DNA of 15,745 nucleotides from Ferruginibacter sp. (GTDB lineage: Bacteria > Bacteroidota > Bacteroidia > Chitinophagales > Chitinophagaceae), in the NCBI GenBank assembly GCA_025357775.1, contig JANXOQ010000093.1, positions 1 through 15,745 on the forward strand. The letters are read 5' to 3'. The translations under genes were made by a program, and so were the position numbers. Under the pieces are notes generated by a model, which did not search any database, was not told the DNA's origin, and worked only from the letters and a program-made list of their open reading frames with translations. Shown here piece by piece: positions 7,048 to 15,301 of this stretch (its first letter is position 1; each line of letters begins with the position of its first letter).

Positions 7048-8316
7048 ATGAGTATAAATAATATAGTGCCAACACCACATAACACCGAAGTGGAATTAGG
7101 TAAAAATAATCCACAAATTGCTTTAATACCCGCAGCAGCTTTAGTATCAGTAGCTACTAAAGAGTTTGTATCTGGCGCTGTAACTGGATTTAGCTTTAAG
7201 CTATTGGAAAATTTTATAACCCCAGCTATTCCAAAAGAAGCTAGAGAAGCGGTAGAAAATTTTTTTATGGCAGCTACAGCAGCAGCAATACTTTGCGTAG
7301 TAGGAGCAAAACCAGTGAGCGAGCTAATAGCGAATATGAAAAAGAAGGAATATGAAAAGTTTTTTGATAAAATTAGAATGGGCAATGAAAATAGGCAGCT
7401 TCTTAAAAACTTTGCAGGTAAAGTTAATGATGGATTGGTAAAATTGGTAGAAACTGTAGGGAATATTATTGGTTCAGAAAATTTAAAAAAATTAAGCCCT
7501 CAACAACTGGAAGAAGCTAAGGTATTTGCAGATGTAACAGCTAAAAAACTTTTTAAGGTATTGAAAGCAGGTGCAAAACTTGGCGATATTGGAAAAAATA
7601 TAATTTCTTTTGGTACGAATTTTGGAATTTCTGCTCTTGGTCAAACTCTTGGCGAATCTGTTGCAAACATTATTTCTTTAAATATAAAAAACGCTACAGG
7701 TATAGAAAAAACAAATGGTGAATTAGAATTTCAAAATAATGTAGAAAATACAGTTGCGCATCTTAAAGGAGAGCAAACAGAACAATATAAAAAAGGTTAT
7801 AATACTTTTTTGAATACGCCTATTGGCATAACAAACCAAAATATAAAACAGGTATTAGACCAAACAAACCAAAACCCACCCACAACCATTAATGAAGTAA
7901 AAAGTGCAAGAGTGGAAATGAATGCTTTTACAAGTATAGTAAAGAGTAAAATGATGCTTGAAACAGTAGGCGTAGAACCTAATAATGGTAATAATAATGA
8001 CGAATATAAGAAAGGCATTTTAGATGCTGCTAACGATGCTACTAATAGCATAAACAATATTGTAGCACCTGTAATAAATGGATACAATACTAGTGCTGCT
8101 ACATTTAATGCTTTTAAAAAACAACATCCGAATGCAGTAATATCGTTACAAAACTTACCTGGCATACTATATAACTTGGGCTTAAATAAACCTGTAACTA
8201 GTTTAAATAATACTGATAAAACTAGACAAGCATTTGAAAATGGATGGAAAGATGCAGAAAAACATATTATAAATAATATTAAAAACAGCCAAAAAAATCA
8301 CCTAAAATTGGGGTGA
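7048..8316 (+). CDS. Unknown protein with hydrophobic helices and C-terminal ~74-aa repeats (422 aa)
   Basis: No family recognised. There is no N-terminal signal peptide, but alanine- and glycine-rich hydrophobic stretches occur at about 23-48, 71-90 and 185-212 (e.g. ISFGTNFGISALGQTLGES). These could insert into a membrane or form a buried helical core. The C-terminal third is repetitive. EQYKKGYNTFLN (245-256), DEYKKGILDAAN (318-329) and QAFENGWKDAEK (393-404) recur every 73-75 residues. Between them, MNAFTSIVKSKMMLETVGVEP aligns with PNAVISLQNLPGILYNLGLNKP. Motif site 2 lies upstream. The next gene begins 26 nt after the stop, so the two are probably in one operon. A membrane-active or scaffold role is conceivable but only a guess. 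Confidence 0.85.
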   Translation: MSINNIVPTPHNTEVELGKNNPQIALIPAAALVSVATKEFVSGAVTGFSFKLLENFITPAIPKEAREAVENFFMAATAAAILCVVGAKPVSELIANMKKKEYEKFFDKIRMGNENRQLLKNFAGKVNDGLVKLVETVGNIIGSENLKKLSPQQLEEAKVFADVTAKKLFKVLKAGAKLGDIGKNIISFGTNFGISALGQTLGESVANIISLNIKNATGIEKTNGELEFQNNVENTVAHLKGEQTEQYKKGYNTFLNTPIGITNQNIKQVLDQTNQNPPTTINEVKSARVEMNAFTSIVKSKMMLETVGVEPNNGNNNDEYKKGILDAANDATNSINNIVAPVINGYNTSAATFNAFKKQHPNAVISLQNLPGILYNLGLNKPVTSLNNTDKTRQAFENGWKDAEKHIINNIKNSQKNHLKLG

Positions 8317-8342
8317 AACGTTAATTAAAAACAAAAAACAAA

Positions 8343-9494
8343 ATGAAAAAATTATTCGATTTATTGCTAAACCAGTTACGAAACTCAAGTACTACGCAGG
8401 TTGAACCAGTTGAAAAAGCGCTTATACAAAATATTTTTAGCACAAATATTTTGAAGATGAATGCAAAAGTAACTTTAGCTTATTTTAGAGCTGCTAGGCA
8501 ATCTAACAATGGTAATATGGAACTTGCAGTAAATGATTATGTAACACATAGCTTGCAACAAGGGCAAAAGGAAAGTACTATTCGCCAGCATTTCAATGAG
8601 TTTTCTCAAGCCAAACTTACTGAACCAGAAAAAGCTGAATGGAGATATTTTGGTAAACATTTAAACAATAGATTGAATATACCTCTTGCAGCTGTTGAAA
8701 TGGTTGCAAATTTTAAAATTTTATTCCCATCTTATGAAGATATTACACGTCAAAAAAAGAGAGAATGGATTTTAGAATACATTAAACCTTATGAGAAGCT
8801 TGGTGAAACAAAAAAGCAGACACTTACCCGTATTGTAAATATTATAGATTTTGTAAATAAAGAACATATAAAAAGTACTGGAATATTACCACAAAAAGAT
8901 TTAGATTTTTTAAATAAAATAAAAGTTGATGTAAATTACAAGTTGTCAAGTATTTTAAAAAAAGAAGAGGGATTTAACAAATTTTTAAACCCAAATACAG
9001 CAAGTGAATTACTTGTAGACATAAAAAAATATACAACAGATTATGCAAATTCAGATAAAGACGCTTTAGCTGAATTTGCTAGCTATTATGCGCTTAAAGG
9101 ATATAGCCAAAGTATAACTGCGACAAAAGGCAAAGGTGACAATGCTGGGAAAAATTTATTAAATTTTTTAAGTAAAGAAACAAACAAATTAGAAAGCTTT
9201 ATTAATGAGGCTCAAAAAAAATATGGAAGCCAAAGTGCTGAATTTAATAAAATGAATGAATTTGCAAAATGTTATGTATTTGAATTAAAAACTATGGTAA
9301 ATAGCCATACGATTCAAATGGATAAGGAAATAAAAGACACTGCTAAATTAAGTTTCCCTATTAATACATATGCAAAAAATCGAAAGGATAAATTTTTAGA
9401 AACATTAAACAGTTTGCCATTTTTAAAACAAACTAAAAATACAAATAACATGCCTATCGACTCAAGTAAGCGACGTTCTACATTAAAACCATAA
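8343..9494 (+). CDS. Unknown helical protein, paralogue 1 of 3 (383 aa)
   Basis: No family recognised. An almost wholly alpha-helical, Lys/Asn-rich protein without signal peptide or membrane segment. It opens with an amphipathic helix, MKKLFDLLLNQLRNSS, shared in type with five other proteins here. Residues 40-85 are the best conserved part among the three paralogues: NAKVTLAYFRAARQSNNGN, then ELAVNDYVTHSLQQG and TIRQHFNEF. Later conserved blocks are YIKPYEKLG (about 146-154), FVNKEHIKSTGI (about 169-180), PQKDLDFLNKI (about 183-193) and ALAEFASYYALKGYSQSI (about 242-259). It follows the 7048 gene by 26 nt with no motif copy of its own. A hairpin lies just after its stop. Confidence 0.85.
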   Translation: MKKLFDLLLNQLRNSSTTQVEPVEKALIQNIFSTNILKMNAKVTLAYFRAARQSNNGNMELAVNDYVTHSLQQGQKESTIRQHFNEFSQAKLTEPEKAEWRYFGKHLNNRLNIPLAAVEMVANFKILFPSYEDITRQKKREWILEYIKPYEKLGETKKQTLTRIVNIIDFVNKEHIKSTGILPQKDLDFLNKIKVDVNYKLSSILKKEEGFNKFLNPNTASELLVDIKKYTTDYANSDKDALAEFASYYALKGYSQSITATKGKGDNAGKNLLNFLSKETNKLESFINEAQKKYGSQSAEFNKMNEFAKCYVFELKTMVNSHTIQMDKEIKDTAKLSFPINTYAKNRKDKFLETLNSLPFLKQTKNTNNMPIDSSKRRSTLKP

Positions 9495-9496
9495 AA

Positions 9497-9537
9497 ATTG
9501 CTTGTAAATTTTACATAGTAAAAAAAATACAAGCAAT
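9497..9537. terminator. Hairpin after paralogue 1, possible terminator (T-run side is on the minus strand)
   Basis: ATTGCTTGTA (9497-9506) pairs perfectly with TACAAGCAAT (9528-9537), and TTTTAC with GTAAAA extends the stem toward the loop. On the plus strand it is followed by AAAAATAAT, not a T-run. The T-rich tail lies on the minus-strand side. It may still end the 7048-8343 transcript or stabilise its 3' end. Confidence 0.4.
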
Positions 9538-9676
9538 AAAAATAATATGAGTTAATACCTTTTTTACAAATAATGTAAGAGAACCATAATGTTAAGCTGT
9601 ACTCTAGAAATGTTTTTAAAAATTGTATAGATTATTTAAATACTGATTTTGCGTTGCTCAACTGGCTAATTGTTAC

Positions 9677-9692
9677 TTTACAATGTTGTAAA
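9677..9692. repeat. Perfect palindrome TTTACAATGTTGTAAA
   Basis: Two 7-base arms (TTTACAA and TTGTAAA) separated by TG. It resembles the TTTAC...GTAAA core seen in other intergenic hairpins of this window. Binding site or chance product of A+T-rich DNA; low certainty. Confidence 0.35.
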
Positions 9693-9900
9693 CTTTATAA
9701 ATACTACTGCTGCTATTTAATGCAAATTGAAATACAAAAGATTTTTAAATAAACCTCACGTAATTATTAGGTATATTCTTTTTTTACAATACCCTGTAGT
9801 ATAATGATTGCGTAAATAAAAAACATACTAGACAAAGTTTTAATGCCATTAAAAAAATGCCAAAAATTAGTCTTATTTATTAAATTAGTAAATACTAAAA

Positions 9901-11058
9901 ATGAAAAAATTATTTGATTTATTGCTAAACCAGTTACGAAACTCAGGTACTAGACAAGTTGAACCACTTGAAAAAGATGTTGTAGAAAAACTTTTTAATA
10001 AAAACATTTTGCAGATGGATGCAAAAGTAACTTTAGCATATTTTCAAGCTGCAAGGCAATCTAACAATGGTAATATAGAGCTTGCAGTAAATGATTATGT
10101 AACACATAGCTTGCAACAAGGGTCTAAATTAAATACAATTCAAAAACACTTTAATGAAATTTCTTTGGTACAACTTAGTGAACCACAGAAGATAGAATGG
10201 ATTAATTTTTATAAGTCATTATATAAAAGAATAAACGTGCCACAGGCTGTTGTTGACATTGCAAAGGATTTTAAAATTTTGTGCCCTGCTCTTGATATTA
10301 AAGATGTAGCAGAACAAAAACAAGAAATAAATAAAGCACTATTACAATATATAAAAACATACGAAAATTTAGGGCAGCCCCAAAATATCACACTTAGCAG
10401 AACTATAAATTTTATAGATTATGTAAATAAAGAACACATAAAAAGTACTGGAATAATACCCCAATCTGATTTGGAATTTTTAAATAAAATAAGACTTCAA
10501 GCTTCAAAGCTTTTAGTAACCATTAGTAATAAAGAAATAACTTTAAATAAATTTGGGAAACGAAAATCTGTAAAAGAATTTTTAAGTGATATGCAGTTGT
10601 ATACAAAACAATATGCAAAGCCCGATAACGATGCACTAGCAGAATTTGCTACTTATTTTGCACTAAAGGGATATAGCAAAAGTATAGCCGAAACAAAAGG
10701 TAGAAATAACAGCGAAGGTCTTTTTATATTTTTGCAAAGCCAATCAATTCAATTGGAAAAATATAAAAATGAGGCTGGAAAAAAATTTGGAACCAATAGT
10801 AGTGAGGTAAAAGCAATTAACCAATTTGAAACATATTATGTAGCTGAACTAAAAAATGTGATAGAAAATCACAAAACTCAATTGGACAAGGAAATTATAA
10901 ATGCTAGTGACCTAATGGGTAGACAGAAATCTTACTTAGAAAAAAGAAAGGTAGATTTTACAAAAGCAGTAAATAACCTTCCATTTTTGCGTAGCTCCCA
11001 AAAAACAAATATTGTTCCCAAAAAAGATGGGACAATAAAATCTAAATTAAAACTTTAA
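9901..11058 (+). CDS. Unknown helical protein, paralogue 2 of 3 (385 aa)
   Basis: Close paralogue of the 8343-9494 product. The first 45 nt differ by one base, and 69 nt further in (10054-10122) differ by two, while other parts have diverged clearly. The N-terminal amphipathic helix is MKKLFDLLLNQLRNSG. The conserved AYFQAARQSNNGN and ELAVNDYVTHSLQQG blocks are kept. Distinct stretches such as DIAKDFKILCPA, QYIKTYENLGQPQNITL and GRNNSEGLFIFLQ are shared with paralogue 3 instead. No signal peptide or membrane segment. It sits 406 nt after paralogue 1 and 163 nt before paralogue 3, all in the same direction. Function unknown. Confidence 0.85.
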   Translation: MKKLFDLLLNQLRNSGTRQVEPLEKDVVEKLFNKNILQMDAKVTLAYFQAARQSNNGNIELAVNDYVTHSLQQGSKLNTIQKHFNEISLVQLSEPQKIEWINFYKSLYKRINVPQAVVDIAKDFKILCPALDIKDVAEQKQEINKALLQYIKTYENLGQPQNITLSRTINFIDYVNKEHIKSTGIIPQSDLEFLNKIRLQASKLLVTISNKEITLNKFGKRKSVKEFLSDMQLYTKQYAKPDNDALAEFATYFALKGYSKSIAETKGRNNSEGLFIFLQSQSIQLEKYKNEAGKKFGTNSSEVKAINQFETYYVAELKNVIENHKTQLDKEIINASDLMGRQKSYLEKRKVDFTKAVNNLPFLRSSQKTNIVPKKDGTIKSKLKL

Positions 11059-11118
11059 GCAAATTTATTCTATATAAAAAAGAAGTGTTTTTTACTTAAA
11101 AGTAATTAAACATTTAGC

Positions 11119-11147
11119 ATGGATTTTAGTTAGTTCTTATTACATTA
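11119..11147 (+). promoter_or_regulatory. Degenerate copy of the bipartite motif upstream of paralogue 3
   Basis: ATGGATTTTA (11119-11128), N14, CATTA (11143-11147) keeps the spacing of the five good sites but matches only part of each box. It lies 103 nt before the ATG at 11222, farther than the others. It may be a decayed or weak site, or chance. Confidence 0.25.
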
Positions 11148-11221
11148 TTAATAAATGTAAAGTAGTTGTTAAAATAATAAATGCATATTAAAAAGCATAT
11201 AATAAATTGAAAGTTTGAATT

Positions 11222-12358
11222 ATGAATAAATTATTGCAGTTGCTTATTAGAGAATTAGAAAAGCAAAGCGGAAAAGAAGCTGGGCCACTTCAAAAAAATA
11301 TGTTATTAAATTATTTTGAAAAAAATGTAATGCAGCTCGACGCTAAGGCAACTTTAGCTTATTTTAAAGCTGCAAGGCAGTTTAACAATGGCAATACTGA
11401 ACTTGCAGTAAATGATTATGTAGCGCACAACCTACAACAAGGGTCTCAAGTAAATACTATTCGTAAACATTTTAATAAGTTTTCTCAAGCCCAACTTAGT
11501 GAACCACAAAAAGCTGAATGGAGATATTTTAGTAAACATTTGTATAATAGAATTAATATACCGCAAGGAGCAATTGACATAGCAAAAGATTTTAAAATTT
11601 TGTGCCCAGCTTATAATGATGCTACACGATATGAAAAAAATGAAGCTGTTTTACAATATATAAAAACCTATGAAAAATTAGGACAACCTAAAAATATTAC
11701 TCTAAATAGAATTGTAAATTTTATAGAGTTTGTAAACAAACAGCATATTAAAGATGCTGAAATAGTACCACAAAAAGATTTAGATTTTTTAAATAAAATG
11801 GGGCTTGAAGCAGCTACACTTTTAAGAAGTTTTAATAAAAAAGAAAAAACCTTAAGTGAGTTTGTAAAACCTACTACAGTAAAACAACTACTTACTGATA
11901 TACAAGTATATACAAAGCAATATGCAATGCCTGATAATGATGCTATGGCAGAGTTTGCTACTTACCAAGCACTAAAAGGATATAGCCAAAGTATAGCTGC
12001 GAAAGCAGGTAGAAATACAAGCGAAGGGTTTATGATTTTTTTGCAAGGGCAAACAAAACAATTGGAAAATTATTTAAAAGAAGCTGAAAAAACGTTTGGT
12101 AGCCAAAGTGCTGAATTTAATAAAACAAAGGAATTTGGAAAATATTATATAGCCGAATTAAAAACTTTAGTAGATACACACCTAATTCAATTAGAAAAAG
12201 AGATAAAAAATGCTACTGGGTTATATGGGCCTACACTCTCTTACCTAACAAATAGAAAAGAAAACTTTATAAAAAGTATAAAAATGCTACCATTTTTTAA
12301 GCAATCAAATAATACAATTAGTAAGCCGAAATCACAGAAATCGTTAGGAATAAAATAA
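11222..12358 (+). CDS. Unknown helical protein, paralogue 3 of 3 (378 aa)
   Basis: Third member of the family, beginning MNKLLQLLIRELEKQSG, an amphipathic helix of the same type but different sequence. The core AYFKAARQFNNGN, ELAVNDYVAHNLQQG and TIRKHFNKF is conserved. By eye it is a mosaic. FSQAQL...KAEWRYFSKHL, PQKDLDFLNK and FGSQSAEFNK match paralogue 1. DIAKDFKILCPA, QYIKTYEKLGQPKNITL, YTKQYAMPDNDA and GRNTSEG match paralogue 2. This could reflect gene conversion or unequal loss of ancestral residues. It is all helical with no signal peptide. It is the last plus-strand gene before two convergent minus-strand genes. Function unknown. Confidence 0.85.
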   Translation: MNKLLQLLIRELEKQSGKEAGPLQKNMLLNYFEKNVMQLDAKATLAYFKAARQFNNGNTELAVNDYVAHNLQQGSQVNTIRKHFNKFSQAQLSEPQKAEWRYFSKHLYNRINIPQGAIDIAKDFKILCPAYNDATRYEKNEAVLQYIKTYEKLGQPKNITLNRIVNFIEFVNKQHIKDAEIVPQKDLDFLNKMGLEAATLLRSFNKKEKTLSEFVKPTTVKQLLTDIQVYTKQYAMPDNDAMAEFATYQALKGYSQSIAAKAGRNTSEGFMIFLQGQTKQLENYLKEAEKTFGSQSAEFNKTKEFGKYYIAELKTLVDTHLIQLEKEIKNATGLYGPTLSYLTNRKENFIKSIKMLPFFKQSNNTISKPKSQKSLGIK

Positions 12359-12555
12359 AAATGAAAAAAGCATGGCTTGTAAAGAATGAGCTTTAATGAC
12401 TACCAATTTTTTATCGAAAAATATTTCATTTAATGCAACACAGCTTTTAAAAACAAAATCCACAAATCTTAAATTTTTGCGCAATCTCTTTTACAAAAGA
12501 AAAATAACTTTGATTAGCTATAAAATAAATTAAGTTCTAATGTTTTTTATGCTTT

Positions 12556-13452
12556 TTACTTTTTTAAACCATTGTTTGGCTTTATAGGATTTGCTTTTAT
12601 CCTTTTTCCTTCTACTTCACCCCAAATTTTATTAAATGTAGATTTTGCTAAATCAAAATCAGCTTTTGAAAATATTTTATCCATGTATAATTTGACAATA
12701 ATTTGATTGCTACTAGAAAGATTGTCGTAGAAAAACTGTTGACTATTTGGATCACCGATATTCTTTCTTTTCGAGGCTATTTTTAGACCATTATTAAAAT
12801 GGTTAATTAATGAAAAAGCCATATCACTTTTAGTAGAAGGGGCAGCATTAACCCATAATTTTTTAAAAGTACTGTCTATAAATTGTATTTTACCATTATT
12901 ATCTGTGCTAATTAAACTTTTTATATCCGTATTTAATCTTTTAAAATTAGAAGTGGGGTAATTCTTTAATACAGAGTTCATTTGCTCTGTAGTATGTTCT
13001 TTAAACCATCTTTTTAATCCATTGGCTTCATCATTATTTAAAGCTTTTTGACTTTTAAGACTTTCAACACTAAAGTTAAAATCATCTAAAATTTTAGAAA
13101 GGTCTTTGCCCTCTTTAAATATTTCTTTAAAAGCATTATCACCAAGTTTATCTAACACTAGTTCTGGGTGAGAAGCAATATATCTATTTGTGGCTGCTGT
13201 AATTAGCGGGGGTAATTTTGTATCTAATTTTATTACAGATATAATAGCATTAATATATTCTCTTTGATTTTTATTTAACATTACCCCTTTACCAATTTCA
13301 TTAGAAATAGGATTAACTTTTATGGGTTTGATTATTTCTCTTGATGGGGGAGTATTATCAGGTACATTTAGATTTTTTCTAAACATTGGAAATTTTCTTC
13401 CATATACCTCTTCTAAATATTTAATAATACCATTAAGCAGTTTGTTTCGCAT
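12556..13452 (-). CDS. Unknown helical protein, second gene of minus-strand operon (298 aa)
   Basis: No family recognised. It starts with an amphipathic helix, MRNKLLNGIIKYLEEVYG, like those of the plus-strand island proteins, followed by a Pro-rich polar stretch (about 24-50). The rest is helical. Part of it can be laid over the 14249-15181 product: SHPELV against LHPNQA, VESLKSQKALNNDEANGLKRWF against IKSLLKQGLINADQYKYF, then FKRLNTDIKSLIS against FKDVVTNLISKN. That suggests distant homology, unproven. It lies 47 nt after the 13500-13925 gene on the same strand, so co-transcription from motif site 5 is likely. No signal peptide or membrane segment. Confidence 0.83.
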   Translation of the reverse strand: MRNKLLNGIIKYLEEVYGRKFPMFRKNLNVPDNTPPSREIIKPIKVNPISNEIGKGVMLNKNQREYINAIISVIKLDTKLPPLITAATNRYIASHPELVLDKLGDNAFKEIFKEGKDLSKILDDFNFSVESLKSQKALNNDEANGLKRWFKEHTTEQMNSVLKNYPTSNFKRLNTDIKSLISTDNNGKIQFIDSTFKKLWVNAAPSTKSDMAFSLINHFNNGLKIASKRKNIGDPNSQQFFYDNLSSSNQIIVKLYMDKIFSKADFDLAKSTFNKIWGEVEGKRIKANPIKPNNGLKK

Positions 13453-13499
13453 TTTTATAGATTTTTTTTAGATTATGATTATGTGTATTTTTTAAAATA

Positions 13500-13925
13500 T
13501 TACCTAAAATATTTTTTCTTCACTTTGGTTACTATCAAATTTCCTTCAGCATTTTTTTCGTAAATGGTTGTTGTAATTATTTCAATTACCTTTTTTTTAT
13601 AAAGCTGGTTTAGTTGTAAATATTTACTTGCAGTTATTTGCCCATCTTGTTGTAAATGTAAAAGATTATTATAGCTGCTAACAGTTTTATTGTTTTGTGT
13701 ACTAATCTTACTTAATAATTCTTCACAAATTTTTTCTGCATCATCTATATGAGCCTTTGGGTTATTTTGTAAATGAGTATCAACTAAATTTTTAATGTTA
13801 ACCGTATCATCTTTAAAATTATTTAAAAATTCGCTGGTTATTGTTTTAGCACTAACATTTTCAATTTGGTTATGTTCAATATTTTCCAAAGTTATTTCTG
13901 ATGTTTCTAATAAAGTAATTGCCAT
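13500..13925 (-). CDS. Unknown small helical protein, first gene of minus-strand operon (141 aa)
   Basis: No family recognised. A Glu/Asn/Thr-rich N-terminus (1-30) is followed by helices and a SHOCT-like stretch, LLHLQQDGQITASKYLQLNQL (about 87-107). The C-terminus is basic (VTKVKKKYFR). It lacks the N-terminal leader helix seen in its operon partner. Start at 13925 is an ATG 23 nt after the second box of motif site 5. The gene is divergent from the one at 14249, and the 323-nt gap between them carries a motif copy facing each way. It might be a partner or chaperone of the downstream product, which is inference only. Confidence 0.8.
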   Translation of the reverse strand: MAITLLETSEITLENIEHNQIENVSAKTITSEFLNNFKDDTVNIKNLVDTHLQNNPKAHIDDAEKICEELLSKISTQNNKTVSSYNNLLHLQQDGQITASKYLQLNQLYKKKVIEIITTTIYEKNAEGNLIVTKVKKKYFR

Positions 13926-13948
13926 ATTATATAATAGTTTAACTTTTA

Positions 13949-13977
13949 TAAAGAAAATACAGGACAGAATTTACCAT
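13949..13977 (-). promoter_or_regulatory. Bipartite promoter-like site 5 (ATGGTAAATT-N14-CTTTA, minus strand)
   Basis: Read on the minus strand, ATGGTAAATT (13977-13968) is followed after exactly 14 nt by CTTTA (13953-13949), 23 nt before the ATG at 13925. It is the only copy on this strand and faces the only minus-strand operon, which supports an orientation-dependent role. Confidence 0.6.
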
Positions 13978-14196
13978 ATAATTTTTAATATTTTTTTGTG
14001 AAATAATTTTACAAGTTAAACTGATATTTTACCAAGCAATAGCAACACGTTTCTTATTAAAACATCTACCACCAGATTCCCTTATGTATAAGTTGGTTTT
14101 TGATAATATTTTTTATGCGTATTGCAAATCTTCTAACCCCAGCTTTAGTAATTCAAACAAAATTTTAGAATCTCCAGATTAAAATTACTTATTTAT

Positions 14197-14229
14197 ATGG
14201 TAAATTTTATTTGGTTCACTCTCTTTTGG
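14197..14229 (+). promoter_or_regulatory. Bipartite promoter-like site 3 (ATGGTAAATT-N16-CTTTT)
   Basis: ATGGTAAATT (14197-14206) continues as TTATTTG, identical to site 4. The second box is CTTTTGG (14223-14229), shifted by 2 nt compared with the other sites. ATG follows at 14249. Confidence 0.55.
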
Positions 14230-14248
14230 TTAAAAAAAATATAATCGA

Positions 14249-15181
14249 ATGGGACAGAAAAAATTATGGGGGTTTCTAGTAAAGAAATTTCCAAACTGGG
14301 TAAAATATTTTACTAAAGAAGAAGGGCAGGGTGTTGCTAAAACGGGTATTAAAAGGGATGTACAAACTGGTACAAAAATGGGTGCTTATACTGGCGTACA
14401 AACAGCTGTACATAAAATTGAATTTGATAAAAAAAACAAAGCTTACAAAGATGTAGTTTCTCGTTTTTTATTATCTAGAACTGATACTACAGTATCAGAA
14501 GCCATTCTTACTAAAATATATAGTTTGCACCCAAACCAAGCAACTGGTTTATATGAAGAGATGAACCGAGATAGCCCCACAATTAAAAGTATAAAAAGGC
14601 AAATGATTGAACCTATTAAAAGTTTACTTAAACAAGGTTTAATAAATGCTGACCAATATAAATACTTTGAAAAGGGTGCAGAAAGTGTGTTTAGAAAAAA
14701 GTTTGATTTGGAATTATCAACAGTTTTAAACGGTGATTTTAAAGATGTAGTAACCAATTTGATTTCAAAAAATAATGTAAGAGGAACAAGAACGGTTGAT
14801 TATGACCGTTTAATGGGTATATTATCTAATAAAGGATTTGCAATAAGGGAACTTATTGTAAAAGCATTTGTAGATGTAGTAAATGATCAAATTGTGATAG
14901 ATGCAAAAAAAGAAGGCACAAAGGCATTAGTAGGTTTGCAAAAGCAAAATAAACTAGCTAAAATGGATGATATATCAAATAAATTACCTGTGGATATATC
15001 TACTACTTTGCCTGCCTTTGCAGAAGATATTTTTAAGCAATTGCAAAAAATGGGTTTAATAACTGAGGGTAATATGCAACAGCAATTTTACTTACAACCC
15101 ATTCTTATGCAAAAAGGGTTTAAAGTAGCAATAGCAAAGTACAACAACCGTGATATACAAGCCCCCAAGTTTAGTAGATAA
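14249..15181 (+). CDS. Unknown helical protein, first of two tandem paralogues (310 aa)
   Basis: No family recognised. It begins with a basic, aromatic amphipathic segment, MGQKKLWGFLVKKFPNWVKYF, then a Gly/Thr-rich stretch (about 26-53). The remainder is helical. A block at 72-140 (RFLLSRTDTTVSEAIL, SLHPNQATGLYEEM, IKSLLKQGLINADQYKYF) recurs in the next gene. A second SHOCT-like turn, QLQKMGLITEGNMQQQF, lies at about 264-280. There is no cleavable signal peptide or clear membrane helix. Motif site 3 lies upstream. A distant relation to the 12556-13452 product is suspected. Function unknown. Confidence 0.84.
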   Translation: MGQKKLWGFLVKKFPNWVKYFTKEEGQGVAKTGIKRDVQTGTKMGAYTGVQTAVHKIEFDKKNKAYKDVVSRFLLSRTDTTVSEAILTKIYSLHPNQATGLYEEMNRDSPTIKSIKRQMIEPIKSLLKQGLINADQYKYFEKGAESVFRKKFDLELSTVLNGDFKDVVTNLISKNNVRGTRTVDYDRLMGILSNKGFAIRELIVKAFVDVVNDQIVIDAKKEGTKALVGLQKQNKLAKMDDISNKLPVDISTTLPAFAEDIFKQLQKMGLITEGNMQQQFYLQPILMQKGFKVAIAKYNNRDIQAPKFSR

Positions 15182-15301
15182 ATTTTATTTTATAAATTAT
15201 GCTATCATACTAGTAGCGTTTAGCTTCTTTTTATTATAATATTAATTTTAACTTTTTTAGATTGTAAAGAGAAATTAAACAAAACTTACAATTGTTTTAG
15301 C

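Larger units (their letters stand above)
9495..9900. other. 406-nt intergenic region between paralogues 1 and 2, rich in small palindromes
   Basis: No gene supported. It contains a long imperfect hairpin immediately after the stop of paralogue 1 (9497-9537) and a perfect palindrome TTTACAATGTTGTAAA (9677-9692). The full ATGGTAAATT-N14-CTTT element was not found here. How paralogue 2 is transcribed is therefore open: read-through, or a promoter I cannot recognise. Confidence 0.5.
13926..14248. other. 323-nt divergent intergenic region with one motif copy facing each gene
   Basis: No gene supported. Motif site 5 (13949-13977) faces left and site 3 (14197-14229) faces right, about 220 nt apart. 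I see no further structured element in the middle. Confidence 0.6.

Noticed and set aside
11092..11105. Palindrome TTACTT-AA-AAGTAA after paralogue 2
   Set aside because: A six-base A/T-rich stem with a two-base loop is easily expected by chance in this composition.
8343..12358. Tandem paralogues read as transposases or phage tail genes
   Set aside because: No DDE, HUH or recombinase residues, no terminal inverted repeats or target duplications, and no companion phage genes.
13795..14001. Plus-strand 68-codon frame opposite the start of the minus-strand 141-aa gene
   Set aside because: It overlaps the better supported minus-strand gene and its promoter-like site. The hydrophobic translation looks like antisense of Lys/Asn-rich coding.
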